DNA of 64,000 bases, taken from an uncultured Eggerthella sp. (GTDB lineage Bacteria > Actinomycetota > Coriobacteriia > Coriobacteriales > Eggerthellaceae). Under the pieces are notes generated by a model, which was given only the letters and a program-made list of their open reading frames with translations, searched no databases and was not told the origin of the DNA. The position numbers were made by a program, and so were the translations under genes. The DNA is taken from contig UQFK01000006.1 in the NCBI GenBank assembly GCA_900540345.1, positions 21,897 through 85,896 of the forward strand. The letters are read 5' to 3'. Below are positions 8,505 through 16,791 of this stretch, piece by piece; position 1 is the stretch's first letter, and each line of letters begins with the position of its first letter.

Positions 8505-10466
8505 TTAGCGGGCGCCACCACCACCTCCGAAGCCACCGCCTCCGCCACCAGAGAATCCTCCGCCAAATCCTCCGCCACTTGAGAAATTACCTGCGGCAGC
8601 AGACTGGATCTCAGCAAGCGAATTATTGATAGAAGTCGAGAAGCTCGTAGCGAAGCTTGCCATGCCACTTCCCATCGTAGCGTGGCTCGAATAGATGTAC
8701 CACCAGGGAACATAATAGCTCGAAGCACTTACAGCAGCATCTTCAACGAACAATTCAGGAACCGTGTTGCGAAGCTCATCGATCACTTCATCAGCAATAC
8801 CAAACAAATAGGCATAGACCAAGAACTCTCCCCAGACCTTGATGTCGAGCACAGGACGCTCTTTCAAGCGTGAGAAATCTTTTAGCCAACGTTTAAGCGC
8901 CTCGCATTTCGCAAAAGCATCGGCACCTTTCTGTGTGCGGCGATCCATAAAACGGCTCAATATGAGCAAGAGCGCCATCGTGATCAATCCAGGTATCATC
9001 AAAAAGAAGTTGTCGAAGAACATCGCAATAACAACAATGAGAACAAAAACCACAATGCCGATCGTAGCCATCTGCCCTTGCTTCACCTTCGAGTACGCTT
9101 CGAAGTACTTTCCATTGATCGTGCGAGCAGTAACCTCGCCCTGCCAGTCTGCTAGCTTGTCGCTGAACGTCGTCGGGTTCTCCTTTGCGTACTGCGCAAT
9201 GGACGAAAGCCAGACCGACTCTGCTCCCCCACCGATCGTGTCGAAGAGGAAAGCAAATGCGAGACGATCGATCTCATTCTTGACCTTTGCTTCATATCCT
9301 GGAGCACGCGAAAGATAGTAATCCTCGACCGTTTTTGTCGTTAGCAGACCGCTCTTCTCATAGCTTGCCTTGTTGATGAGCACAGCGCCTTCATTCACGA
9401 GGTGAAGAAGCGTAACAGTCAGATCGTTATTGCTTTCACGATCAAAGCGCATGATGCGACCGATGACTGCCGGGTGCTCTCCCTTGACAGGCACATCGCG
9501 CCAGTACTGCTCGGTGAAAGTCGGTTTAAGCTCTTTGCCGTAGCGATTGAACGACCATAGCGCCCAAATGCAGATTGCCAGACAGACGACAATAGCTGCG
9601 ATGAGCGAAACAAGCGTGATGATGCGCTCCTTGTTCGCTTGGTCGGCAAACGCTTGCTCTTCGCTCTTGATGGTATCGAGACGCGCGTTATCAAAATGGG
9701 CATTGGGGTCTTTTTGCGTTACACCCGCAAACCATGACGGGTCACAAGCAACACGGATCTCCGCATAAGAGCCAGCCGGAAGGTGAGGCACGTCACATGT
9801 GATCTCGCCTGTTTCGTCATCGATAGATACCGTTGCATCAAGAGGGCCATGACCCCATGCCGATATATTCTCCCCCTTCACAACATCGGTGCCCTGAGCG
9901 ATCGGGAACTTGAGCGAGAGAGAGATATTGTCGGAATCTTCTGCCCATCCATCACCAACGAACTGCCAATAGAGCTCAGCAGTATCGCTATAGACTTGAA
10001 CCGCATTCGCGACTCGATAATGTAGGGTGACATCCGCTGTCTCGTCACTCAAAGAGAAAAAGACATACACCGCATCCTCTGCTCCGTCAAAGGAATACGA
10101 GGCTTTACCAGGACCGCCAGAACTTCTCCAGCTCGATTGGAATGGGACTGAAGAAAGCTCAGTTGTTTTACCATTCGCCGTGATCTCCACACTCTCGATC
10201 TCGATCTGAGCGCCGCTTGGCAGGTTATTGAAATACCACCATACTGCCGTGAAGCTGCCATCGAAATCGAACGTACGCGTTTCAGTAACATGAAGATCGC
10301 CATCATCGGTTGCCTGAGCCTTTATATCGACCTGAGGCATGGTGTAGGATTTCGCAAGCGCCTGCGCAGGATTGAGAGCACAGCACACCGCGATCAGAAG
10401 AAAAAGACCAAGCGCAAGGAGAATGCGCGTTATATGATTTCTTTGAAGAGAGGCTGAAGTTTGCAC
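8505..10466 (-). CDS. DUF2207 membrane protein with glycine-rich tail
   Basis: Large membrane protein of 653 residues and unknown role. It has an N-terminal signal sequence (about residues 12-38, ending near ALAKS), a DUF2207-type extracytoplasmic beta domain, a membrane helix near 285-310, a cytoplasmic part, two further hydrophobic segments around 465-505, and a C-terminus dominated by Gly with Phe and Ser. GTG start with AAGGAGG about 7 bases upstream. In many bacteria this family is encoded beside LemA; here a LemA gene lies 3.6 kb away on the other strand. An envelope role is likely, but the function is not known. Confidence 0.85.
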   Translation of the reverse strand: MQTSASLQRNHITRILLALGLFLLIAVCCALNPAQALAKSYTMPQVDIKAQATDDGDLHVTETRTFDFDGSFTAVWWYFNNLPSGAQIEIESVEITANGKTTELSSVPFQSSWRSSGGPGKASYSFDGAEDAVYVFFSLSDETADVTLHYRVANAVQVYSDTAELYWQFVGDGWAEDSDNISLSLKFPIAQGTDVVKGENISAWGHGPLDATVSIDDETGEITCDVPHLPAGSYAEIRVACDPSWFAGVTQKDPNAHFDNARLDTIKSEEQAFADQANKERIITLVSLIAAIVVCLAICIWALWSFNRYGKELKPTFTEQYWRDVPVKGEHPAVIGRIMRFDRESNNDLTVTLLHLVNEGAVLINKASYEKSGLLTTKTVEDYYLSRAPGYEAKVKNEIDRLAFAFLFDTIGGGAESVWLSSIAQYAKENPTTFSDKLADWQGEVTARTINGKYFEAYSKVKQGQMATIGIVVFVLIVVIAMFFDNFFLMIPGLITMALLLILSRFMDRRTQKGADAFAKCEALKRWLKDFSRLKERPVLDIKVWGEFLVYAYLFGIADEVIDELRNTVPELFVEDAAVSASSYYVPWWYIYSSHATMGSGMASFATSFSTSINNSLAEIQSAAAGNFSSGGGFGGGFSGGGGGGFGGGGGAR

Positions 10467-10477
10467 AAGCGTCCTCC

Positions 10478-10506
10478 TTGCAAGTTCACCTGTTAATCGG
10501 TATCAT
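10478..10506 (+). promoter_or_regulatory. Promoter of tRNA-Ser(GCT)
   Basis: TTGCAA (10478-10483) and TATCAT (10501-10506) are separated by 17 bases; the tRNA begins 20 bases after the -10 element. Confidence 0.65.
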
Positions 10507-10526
10507 TTCAAGCTGTCTGTGAAAGT

Positions 10527-10617
10527 GGAGAGCTGACCGAGAGGCCGAAGGTGCTCGCCTGCTAAGCGAGTATACCCCACAAGGGTATCTGGGGTTCGAA
10601 TCCCCAGCTCTCCGCCA
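10527..10617 (+). tRNA. tRNA-Ser (anticodon GCT)
   Basis: 91-base class II tRNA with CCA encoded: acceptor GGAGAGC/GCTCTCC, anticodon stem CTCGC/GCGAG with loop CTGCTAA, a long variable arm (TACCC/GGGTA) and T-arm TGGGG TTCGAAT CCCCA. It reads AGC/AGT serine codons. Confidence 0.97.
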
Positions 10618-10962
10618 TTTCTATTTTCTGTGTTTCACCAGCTCAAAACCCTTTTCACATCTTTTCTTACCGTGTAAGAGATCCTCTTTGGAGCTATACC
10701 GAAGAGTCGTATTGCGCAAATGAGATTCAATGCTTGGCAAAAGACCGCGGTCCCTTTCATGCTCCAATAAAGAACCTCGCTTCAGTATAGAGGTTTTCTT
10801 GCGAAAAAACCCGCAATAGAGCCTCACGTTCGCCTTTCAAAATGCGCTCTCTTCCCTCACCCGAACAAGCGTTACGCACCTATAACATTCAAGACGCTAA
10901 AGAATGCTATAGTCTATACAAGCGATATTGTCCGCGAACGCACAAAGAGCAGAGGGGCTTAC
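10618..10962. other. Intergenic region, no gene seen
   Basis: No protein gene I would support. One hairpin stands out: AACCTC (10773-10778) with GAGGTT (10790-10795), followed by TTCTT, a possible plus-strand terminator. A TATAGT at 10908-10913 could be the -10 element for the kinase gene at 10963, but no matching -35 element is clear. Confidence 0.4.
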
Positions 10963-11475
10963 ATGGACCAAACAAGTTGTATCACGCTCATTGGTATGCC
11001 TGGCGCAGGAAAGTCGACGCTTGGTGTCGTATTGGCGAAGATCATCAACTACAACTTCATCGATGCAGACCTGCTTATCCAAAATCAAAGCGACAAGACC
11101 CTTCAGAAGATCATCGATGCACTTGGCCCAGAAGGTTTCATCGAGGTTGAAAACGAAGTCTTGAGCACGCTAGAGGCATCTCGCAGCGTTATTGCAACGG
11201 GCGGCTCTGCTGTCTATTCCGATGAGGCTATGAAGCACCTCTCAACATTGGGTCCTGTGGTTTATCTGCGCGTTTCCTATGAGGAATTGAAAAGCCGTCT
11301 CGGCGGTTTACACGAGCGCGGTGTAGTTATGAAAAACGGCACAGGAAACTTACACGACTTGTTCGAAGAGCGGACCCCTCTCTATGAGAAATATGCCGAT
11401 ATCGTGCTCGACATCGATGGGCTCTCTGTTCGCGATGCAGCGAACAAGCTAGTCGATATGCTTTCTTTGGTTTAA
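10963..11475 (+). CDS. Shikimate kinase-like protein
   Basis: P-loop kinase of the shikimate kinase fold, 170 residues. Walker A GMPGAGKS (11-18), the substrate-binding Asp36 in IDAD and the late RTPLYEKYAD motif are present. Two key positions differ: the Arg that binds shikimate carboxylate (FR in the family, R58 in the mycobacterial enzyme) is Ile60 here (GFIEVE), and the GGG loop reads GGS (80-82). It lies 82 bases before an AroE-family gene, so the two probably act in the same pathway, but conversion of shikimate itself is uncertain. The assignment to the family is firm, to aroK activity less so. Confidence 0.75.
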   Translation: MDQTSCITLIGMPGAGKSTLGVVLAKIINYNFIDADLLIQNQSDKTLQKIIDALGPEGFIEVENEVLSTLEASRSVIATGGSAVYSDEAMKHLSTLGPVVYLRVSYEELKSRLGGLHERGVVMKNGTGNLHDLFEERTPLYEKYADIVLDIDGLSVRDAANKLVDMLSLV

Positions 11476-11557
11476 CGCCACAAGCGCACATTCTCTCTCT
11501 ACATGAATTACAATTTCAAGTACGACACTATCCTCGAAGATTAAGGCGGATAAAGCT

Positions 11558-12460
11558 ATGCAGCACTCCGGAAGGATCAGCGGAGCAACGAAATTGATCG
11601 GACTCATTGGTAGCCCCGTGCAGAATTCTGGTTCCCCAGCCATTCATAATGCCGTATTCGAGCATCTCGACCTCGACTACGCCTACATCGCGTTCGAGGT
11701 CGACAATGATCGCCTCGAAGACACGGTTCGCGGCATGGCAGCTATGGGGTTCCTCGGCTACAACGTCACCACGCCATGCAAAACCTTCATCCTACCTTTC
11801 CTCGATGAGATCTCTGAAGCTGCTGAGATCATGGGAGCGGTCAACACCGTGGTCATCCAAGATGGCCGATCCTTGGGCGACAATGCCGATGGTGCAGCTT
11901 TCATGCGAAATCTTGTCCTTCATGGTGTCGATATTCGCGGTAAGAAGATCACGGTCATGGGGGCTGGTGGAGCGGGATCTGCGCTCGTAACGCAAGCCGC
12001 TTTAGACGGCGTCGCCGAGATCGACCTCTACAATATGAAAGACGAGTTTTATGCGGGTGCTGAAGAGCTCATCGTACGCCTGAAGGACCATTGCGCTTGT
12101 AACGTCAATCTTTACGATCTTTCCGATGAGATGAAGCTGCGCGAATCCATTGCCCAGTCTGCCCTGCTCGTCAATGCAACGAGCGTCGGCACACCCGAGA
12201 TTCCTGGTTGTCTGGTCACTCAAGACATGCTCCATAACGACTTGATCATGGCCGACGTGGTTTATGTTCCGCGCGATACGCAATTCGTTGAGCTTGGCCG
12301 TGCGAACGGCAATAAGGTGATCGATGGCTCGGGCATGTTTCTGCAACAAGCCGCTATTGGCGAGCGTCTTTGGATCGGTCGCGAAATGCCACTCGATTAC
12401 GTGAAGAACATCTTCTTCCCCACTACGCCCAATCCACTCGTTGAGCTTTTGAATGCATAG
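11558..12460 (+). CDS. aroE: Shikimate/quinate dehydrogenase family protein
   Basis: NAD(P)-dependent dehydrogenase of the AroE family, 300 residues. Substrate domain: GSPVQNSGSPAIHN carries both family serines but has QN where most enzymes have xH; catalytic Lys is in NVTTPCK; Asn in GAVNTVV; Asp in GDNADG (usually NTD). The nucleotide-binding loop is GAGGAGSA near residue 136, and the late QQAAIG segment carries the substrate-contacting Gln. The PCK form of the catalytic segment resembles the shikimate/quinate subgroup of Firmicutes. Partner of the upstream kinase-like gene. Confidence 0.85.
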   Translation: MQHSGRISGATKLIGLIGSPVQNSGSPAIHNAVFEHLDLDYAYIAFEVDNDRLEDTVRGMAAMGFLGYNVTTPCKTFILPFLDEISEAAEIMGAVNTVVIQDGRSLGDNADGAAFMRNLVLHGVDIRGKKITVMGAGGAGSALVTQAALDGVAEIDLYNMKDEFYAGAEELIVRLKDHCACNVNLYDLSDEMKLRESIAQSALLVNATSVGTPEIPGCLVTQDMLHNDLIMADVVYVPRDTQFVELGRANGNKVIDGSGMFLQQAAIGERLWIGREMPLDYVKNIFFPTTPNPLVELLNA

Positions 12461-12477
12461 AACGTCGTGCATTTATA

Positions 12478-12513
12478 AACAAAAAGAGGTCTTACCCGAA
12501 GAGCAAGACCTCT
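12478..12513 (-). terminator. Terminator of tRNA-Ser(TGA)
   Basis: On the minus strand a 9-bp stem (AGAGGTCTT/AAGACCTCT; 12505-12513 with 12485-12493) followed by TTTTTG. It lies just downstream of the tRNA. Confidence 0.8.
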
Positions 12514-12521
12514 GAACATAC

Positions 12522-12609
12522 TGGCGGAGGAAGTAGGATTCGAACCCACGGTACCTCTCGGTACAACGGTTTTCAAGACCGCCGCTTTCAACCGCTCAGC
12601 CATTCCTCC
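12522..12609 (-). tRNA. tRNA-Ser (anticodon TGA)
   Basis: 88-base class II tRNA on the minus strand, with CCA encoded: acceptor GGAGGAA/TTCCTCC, anticodon loop CTTGAAA, variable arm with GTACC/GGTAC, and T-arm GTGGG TTCGAAT CCTAC. It reads UCA. Confidence 0.96.
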
Positions 12610-12643
12610 ATACGCAAAACTGCGAACCATAGGATAGCACATA

Positions 12644-13144
12644 ATGACCGAAATATCCCAATGTAGTGATATCGAATACATGCGACTTGCACTTGAAGAG
12701 GCAAAGCAGGCCGCTGCGGCTGACGAAGTTCCGATCGGAGCGATCGTTGTGCGCGATGGAGTGATCGTTGCACGCTCACGAAATACGCGTGAGCGCAATC
12801 ACGATCCGGCCGGGCATGCAGAATTCACCGCAATGCTTGAAGCTGCCGCCACACAAGACACCTGGCGTCTTTCAGGTTGCACGGTCTATGTAACGCTCGA
12901 GCCTTGTATCATGTGCGCCGGGCTCATGCATCAAGCACGAATCGATCGATGCGTCTATGGCGCACCTGACCCAAAAGCAGGCGCACTTGGCAGTTTGTAC
13001 GCGATCCACCAAGATGATCGCCTCAACCATACCTTTGAAGTGAGCTCGGGTATCCTCGAAGAAGAATGCGCACAGCTCTTGAAGGATTTCTTTGCAGCCA
13101 AACGCGAACAGAACAAGACGAAAAAGAAGGACAGCTTGTCATGA
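12644..13144 (+). CDS. tadA: tRNA-specific adenosine deaminase
   Basis: Zinc enzyme that converts A34 of tRNA-Arg(ACG) to inosine. The 166-residue protein has the deaminase motifs GHAEFTA (zinc His and catalytic Glu) and EPCIMCAG (two zinc Cys), as well as the VPIGAIVV opening. The TGA stop overlaps the ATG of ispE (ATGA at 13141-13144), so the two genes are translationally coupled. The gene starts 34 bases past the 5' end of a divergent tRNA-Ser. The Lys-rich C-terminal tail is unremarkable. Confidence 0.95.
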   Translation: MTEISQCSDIEYMRLALEEAKQAAAADEVPIGAIVVRDGVIVARSRNTRERNHDPAGHAEFTAMLEAAATQDTWRLSGCTVYVTLEPCIMCAGLMHQARIDRCVYGAPDPKAGALGSLYAIHQDDRLNHTFEVSSGILEEECAQLLKDFFAAKREQNKTKKKDSLS

Positions 13145-14055
13145 ATTATGTGAAGCTCATAGCTCCCGCCAAGGTTAACCTCATCCTCGCCATCGGCAAG
13201 AAACTTCCCGATGGATATCACCAAGCGCATACGATTCTTCATGCGCTCTCACTTCATGACACGATCGAAGTAAGGCGTAGTTTTCTCGAGGAAACGAGCG
13301 ATGGGCTTACCATTTCGATCAAACTTGAAGCGGCTGGCAACATCGATCCCCTTGAGATTCCTGCCGAAGAGAACATCATCTACCACGCTGTTATGCGTCT
13401 TGCAAAAGCGCTCGGACGCACCGAGAATGAGCACCTCGACATCGCTGTTGCCAAGCAGATTCCCCATCAAGCTGGCCTCGGTGGCGGTTCTTCAGATGCC
13501 GCAGCAACGCTCAAGGGGCTCGCATCACTATGGGACGTCGAACTGAACGACCCCGTCTTAACAGAGGTTGCTAAAGGCCTTGGAGCCGATGTTCCCTTCT
13601 TCTTGCATGGCGGCTGCGCCTATCTCGATGGTCGCGGCGATCATTTCGTACACGCACTCGAACCACGTAAAGGCTTTCTCACGATCATTCGCCCGGTCGG
13701 TGAAGGAATACCCACAAAAGAAGCCTATTGCCGCTTCGATGACGATCCCGTCTATCCCTCCCCTGCTTTTCTCGAACAAGCAGCAGGCTATTTAAGAGCA
13801 GAGGATGTCGTACCCTGGAATAACCTCACCACAGCAGCTCTGAGCATTAAGCCAGAGCTCAAAGACATTTTTGCGCTTATAGAGAAATCACGAGCACACG
13901 AAAGTGTGCTTTGTGGAAGCGGATCGGCTATCGCTGCACTCTGTGGCGATTACGAGAGCGCATGCGAACTCTCTATCGAGGCCCATAAAGCAGGTTTCTA
14001 CAGTCGCGTTACATCTTTCGCATCGCTTGGGGCAGACGTGATAAAACAGTACTAG
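13141..14055 (+). CDS. ispE: 4-diphosphocytidyl-2-C-methyl-D-erythritol kinase
   Basis: GHMP-family kinase of the MEP isoprenoid pathway, phosphorylating CDP-methylerythritol. The 304-residue protein opens APAKVNLIL..KLPDGYH, has the ATP loop AGLGGGSSDAAA, and the GADVPFF segment with the catalytic Asp. I chose ATG 13141, overlapping the tadA stop, over a longer in-frame start at 13066 because homology begins there. Its presence shows that the organism uses the MEP route. Confidence 0.95.
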   Translation: MNYVKLIAPAKVNLILAIGKKLPDGYHQAHTILHALSLHDTIEVRRSFLEETSDGLTISIKLEAAGNIDPLEIPAEENIIYHAVMRLAKALGRTENEHLDIAVAKQIPHQAGLGGGSSDAAATLKGLASLWDVELNDPVLTEVAKGLGADVPFFLHGGCAYLDGRGDHFVHALEPRKGFLTIIRPVGEGIPTKEAYCRFDDDPVYPSPAFLEQAAGYLRAEDVVPWNNLTTAALSIKPELKDIFALIEKSRAHESVLCGSGSAIAALCGDYESACELSIEAHKAGFYSRVTSFASLGADVIKQY

Positions 14056-14097
14056 CGAGCCTGCTACAATAACAGCACGCGCTATAAAGGAGCCATC

Positions 14098-14817
14098 ATG
14101 ATCGTTCTTATTGTCGTTGTCGTCATTATTCTGGCGTTGATCATCGCCGTCATCGCCCTGTATAACAATCTCGTCCAGCTTCGCAATCGCGTTGATAATG
14201 CATGGTCGCAGATCGATGTTCAGCTGCAACGCCGTTTGGATCTTATTCCCAACCTAGTCGAGACGGTAAAGGGATATGCCTCACATGAAAGAGGCACGTT
14301 CGAAGCCGTCACTCAAGCACGCAACGCTGTCATGGCTGCGCCGACTCCTGAAGCGAAGATGGAAGCCGATAATGCTCTCACCGGCACACTGAAGAGCCTC
14401 TTTGCAGTTGCCGAAGCATATCCCGAACTCAAAGCGAATACGAACTTCCAGCAACTACAATCCGAGATCACTAATACTGAAGACAAGATCAGCTACATGC
14501 GTCAAAGCTACAACGATACGGTACTCACCTACAACAACGCTATTCAAACCTTCCCTGGCAATATCCTTGCTGGTATGTTCGGTTTCACGAAACGCGATGG
14601 CTTCGATGCTAATGCCGCAGCATCTGGTGCTCCAGTTGTTTCCTTCGGACAAGGCAATAGCGCAGGTGTGCCATCGGTAAACTTCGCGGCTGCACCTCTC
14701 GATCCACCCCAAGCGCCTCAGATCGATGCTCCTGCACCAAACCAGTCAGGATCATCCTCGCAAGCTCAAGAAAACACTACACAAACAAACGCCGAAGCAC
14801 CTGACAATAAGGCTTAA
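14098..14817 (+). CDS. lemA: LemA family membrane protein
   Basis: LemA-fold protein, 239 residues: N-terminal membrane helix (about 2-22), then the helical LemA domain with the family signature NNLVQLRNRVDNAWSQIDVQ and LIPNLVETVKGYA. A disordered Pro/Gln/Asn-rich tail follows from about residue 185. Function is unknown in general; LemA proteins are often encoded with DUF2207/TPM-domain membrane proteins, and such a protein lies at 8505-10466. An AAAGGAG precedes ATG 14098. The stop codon overlaps the end of the convergent ABC-F gene by a few bases. Confidence 0.93.
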   Translation: MIVLIVVVVIILALIIAVIALYNNLVQLRNRVDNAWSQIDVQLQRRLDLIPNLVETVKGYASHERGTFEAVTQARNAVMAAPTPEAKMEADNALTGTLKSLFAVAEAYPELKANTNFQQLQSEITNTEDKISYMRQSYNDTVLTYNNAIQTFPGNILAGMFGFTKRDGFDANAAASGAPVVSFGQGNSAGVPSVNFAAAPLDPPQAPQIDAPAPNQSGSSSQAQENTTQTNAEAPDNKA

Positions 14818-16676
14818 AGCACGGATGCGCTCAGCGCTTCAGAGACTTCGAGCCACTCCTCTTCGAGGGCGCCCAGATCGGACTGGAGCTTCGCGATCTT
14901 ATCTTGAATTTCACCGAGCGCTAAATAGTCACTCGGGTCAACATTCAACTGCTCAGCCTGCACTTGCTCGATCTTGCCCTCAAGCGTTTGCATTCGTCGC
15001 TCAAGTGAATTGACCCGTTTTCGCAACTCGCGCATCTCAGCATTGCTCAATCGGGGCTCACCACTCTGAACAACACTCGCTTGGTCACTGTTTAGCGCAG
15101 TCTTCTGCAATTGCTCATCTGCGGTATCTGCGCTATCTGCGGTAAAACAGGGCGTGCCTTTCCTCCGCCGTGATTCAATCAATTGCTCCAAGTATTCATC
15201 AGCACCACGTGGCACATGCCGCAATTTCCCATCAATGAGCGCGAACTGATGATCGGTCACGCGCTCCATCATGTAACGATCATGCGTCACCAAAATCAGC
15301 GTGCCCGGCCATGTATCGAGCATATTCTCCATTGCAACTAACATATCAATATCCATGTCATTGCTCGGCTCATCCAAGATCAGGACATTAGGAGCATCAA
15401 GCAAGATAAGCATGAGCTGCATACGACGCCTTTGCCCGCCTGAAAGAGCTTTTACTTGAGTGTTGAGATATTCCTTCTCGAAACCAAGCTGCTCGAGCAA
15501 TGCAGCTGGCGATACCACTTTGCCATCGACCACATAGCTCGATTGGTAGCGGTTCAATACCTCTCGTACGAGTGAGTCGCCAAGATCCTCAAGCTCTGAA
15601 AGCGCTTGGCTCAAATAAGCTACTTTGACCGTTTTGCCAACTTCGATCTTGCCTTGTTGTGGTTTTAAATTACCACGAACAATATCGAGCAGTGTTGACT
15701 TTCCTGCTCCGTTTTCCCCGAACACACCATAGCGATCACCAGGCCCAATAAGCCAAGTCACCTTATCGAGTATGGGTTTGCGCTCATCGAAAGCGAAGCT
15801 CACATCACTCAGCTCTATGCACTTTTTTCCAAGACGCGAGATTGCTGTCTGCTTCAGTTCGACACTATTGCGGATCGGTGGCTCTTGGGCAATGAGCTCA
15901 CGTGCCGCTTCGACATGAAATTTCGGTTTAGTTGAGCGTGCTCGTGCGCCCCGTGAGAGCCATGCCAATTCTCGGCGCGCAAGGTTCTGGCGCTTGCGTT
16001 CTGCTTGTTCGATCTGTCGATCACGCTCAACGCGTTGCTGAACGTAAGCCGAATATCCGCCCTCGAAGGACTCAACAACGCCATCATGCACTTCCCACAT
16101 CGACGTGCACACTTCATCAAGAAACCACCGATCGTGCGTCACCACGACAAGCGCACCTTGTTTTTTAGAAAAACGATGCTTCAGATATTCTGCAAGCCAA
16201 TGGATCGCTTCAATATCAAGATGATTGGTCGGTTCGTCTAGCAACACAACATCAGCATCAGCGATGAGCACACGCGCAAGATCGACACGGCGGCGCTGAC
16301 CTCCTGAAAGCGTTCGTATCTTCGCCTGTTGGTCGAGATCTCCTACAAGATTATCAAGGATTGCACGAATATTCGCATCTGATGCCCAAACATATTCTGG
16401 CACTTCGCCAACGATGCTCTCGAGCACGGACGCATCATCACGTAAGTCATCCTGCTGGGCAAGAGTGACCGATCGCACGCCCCGCGTACGAAGTACACGA
16501 CCGCTATCAGGCTCGATCGTTGCATCAAAAAGGCGAAGGAGCGACGACTTGCCATCGCCATTCTTGCCGACCACGCCAATAGCATCGCCATCGTCAATGC
16601 CAAGAGAAAGCGATTCGAAGATCACTTTCGTCGGGTACTCAAGGTGCACGTTCTCGCAGCCGAGCAGAAATGCCAT
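14814..16676 (-). CDS. ABC-F family ATPase (Uup-like)
   Basis: Soluble protein with two ABC ATPase domains and no membrane segment; ABC-F proteins act on the ribosome. 620 residues. Domain 1: GKNGDGKSS, LSGGQRRR, DEPTNHLD; linker; domain 2: GENGAGKST, LSGGQRRRMQ, DEPSNDMD. A C-terminal Glu/Lys/Gln-rich coiled coil (about 540-620) is typical of Uup. I start at ATG 16676, where GGAG lies 5 bases upstream and family similarity begins (MAFLLG), not at the upstream in-frame start. A role in resistance rather than housekeeping cannot be excluded, but no drug-type linker is evident. Confidence 0.9.
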   Translation of the reverse strand: MAFLLGCENVHLEYPTKVIFESLSLGIDDGDAIGVVGKNGDGKSSLLRLFDATIEPDSGRVLRTRGVRSVTLAQQDDLRDDASVLESIVGEVPEYVWASDANIRAILDNLVGDLDQQAKIRTLSGGQRRRVDLARVLIADADVVLLDEPTNHLDIEAIHWLAEYLKHRFSKKQGALVVVTHDRWFLDEVCTSMWEVHDGVVESFEGGYSAYVQQRVERDRQIEQAERKRQNLARRELAWLSRGARARSTKPKFHVEAARELIAQEPPIRNSVELKQTAISRLGKKCIELSDVSFAFDERKPILDKVTWLIGPGDRYGVFGENGAGKSTLLDIVRGNLKPQQGKIEVGKTVKVAYLSQALSELEDLGDSLVREVLNRYQSSYVVDGKVVSPAALLEQLGFEKEYLNTQVKALSGGQRRRMQLMLILLDAPNVLILDEPSNDMDIDMLVAMENMLDTWPGTLILVTHDRYMMERVTDHQFALIDGKLRHVPRGADEYLEQLIESRRRKGTPCFTADSADTADEQLQKTALNSDQASVVQSGEPRLSNAEMRELRKRVNSLERRMQTLEGKIEQVQAEQLNVDPSDYLALGEIQDKIAKLQSDLGALEEEWLEVSEALSASVL

Positions 16677-16732
16677 GATGCTCCGTTCTTGTTCCGGTCC
16701 AACTGTTTTCTCTCCGATCAAGCATAAACTAA

Positions 16733-16766
16733 TAGAGCTGCCTTCACATGAAAGCAGCTCTATTTT
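16733..16766 (-). terminator. Terminator-like hairpin after the cyclophilin gene
   Basis: A 9-bp inverted repeat, TAGAGCTGC (16733-16741) with GCAGCTCTA (16754-16762). On the plus strand TTTT follows; on the minus strand the run is interrupted (TTAGTTT). It most likely ends the minus-strand cyclophilin gene, possibly in both directions. Confidence 0.6.
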
Positions 16767-16791
16767 CCAAATTCATTGTCTCAGCAACAGG

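Noticed and set aside
10621..10827. Minus-strand ORF of 68 codons after tRNA-Ser
   Set aside because: No ribosome binding site or motif; starts in low-complexity sequence.
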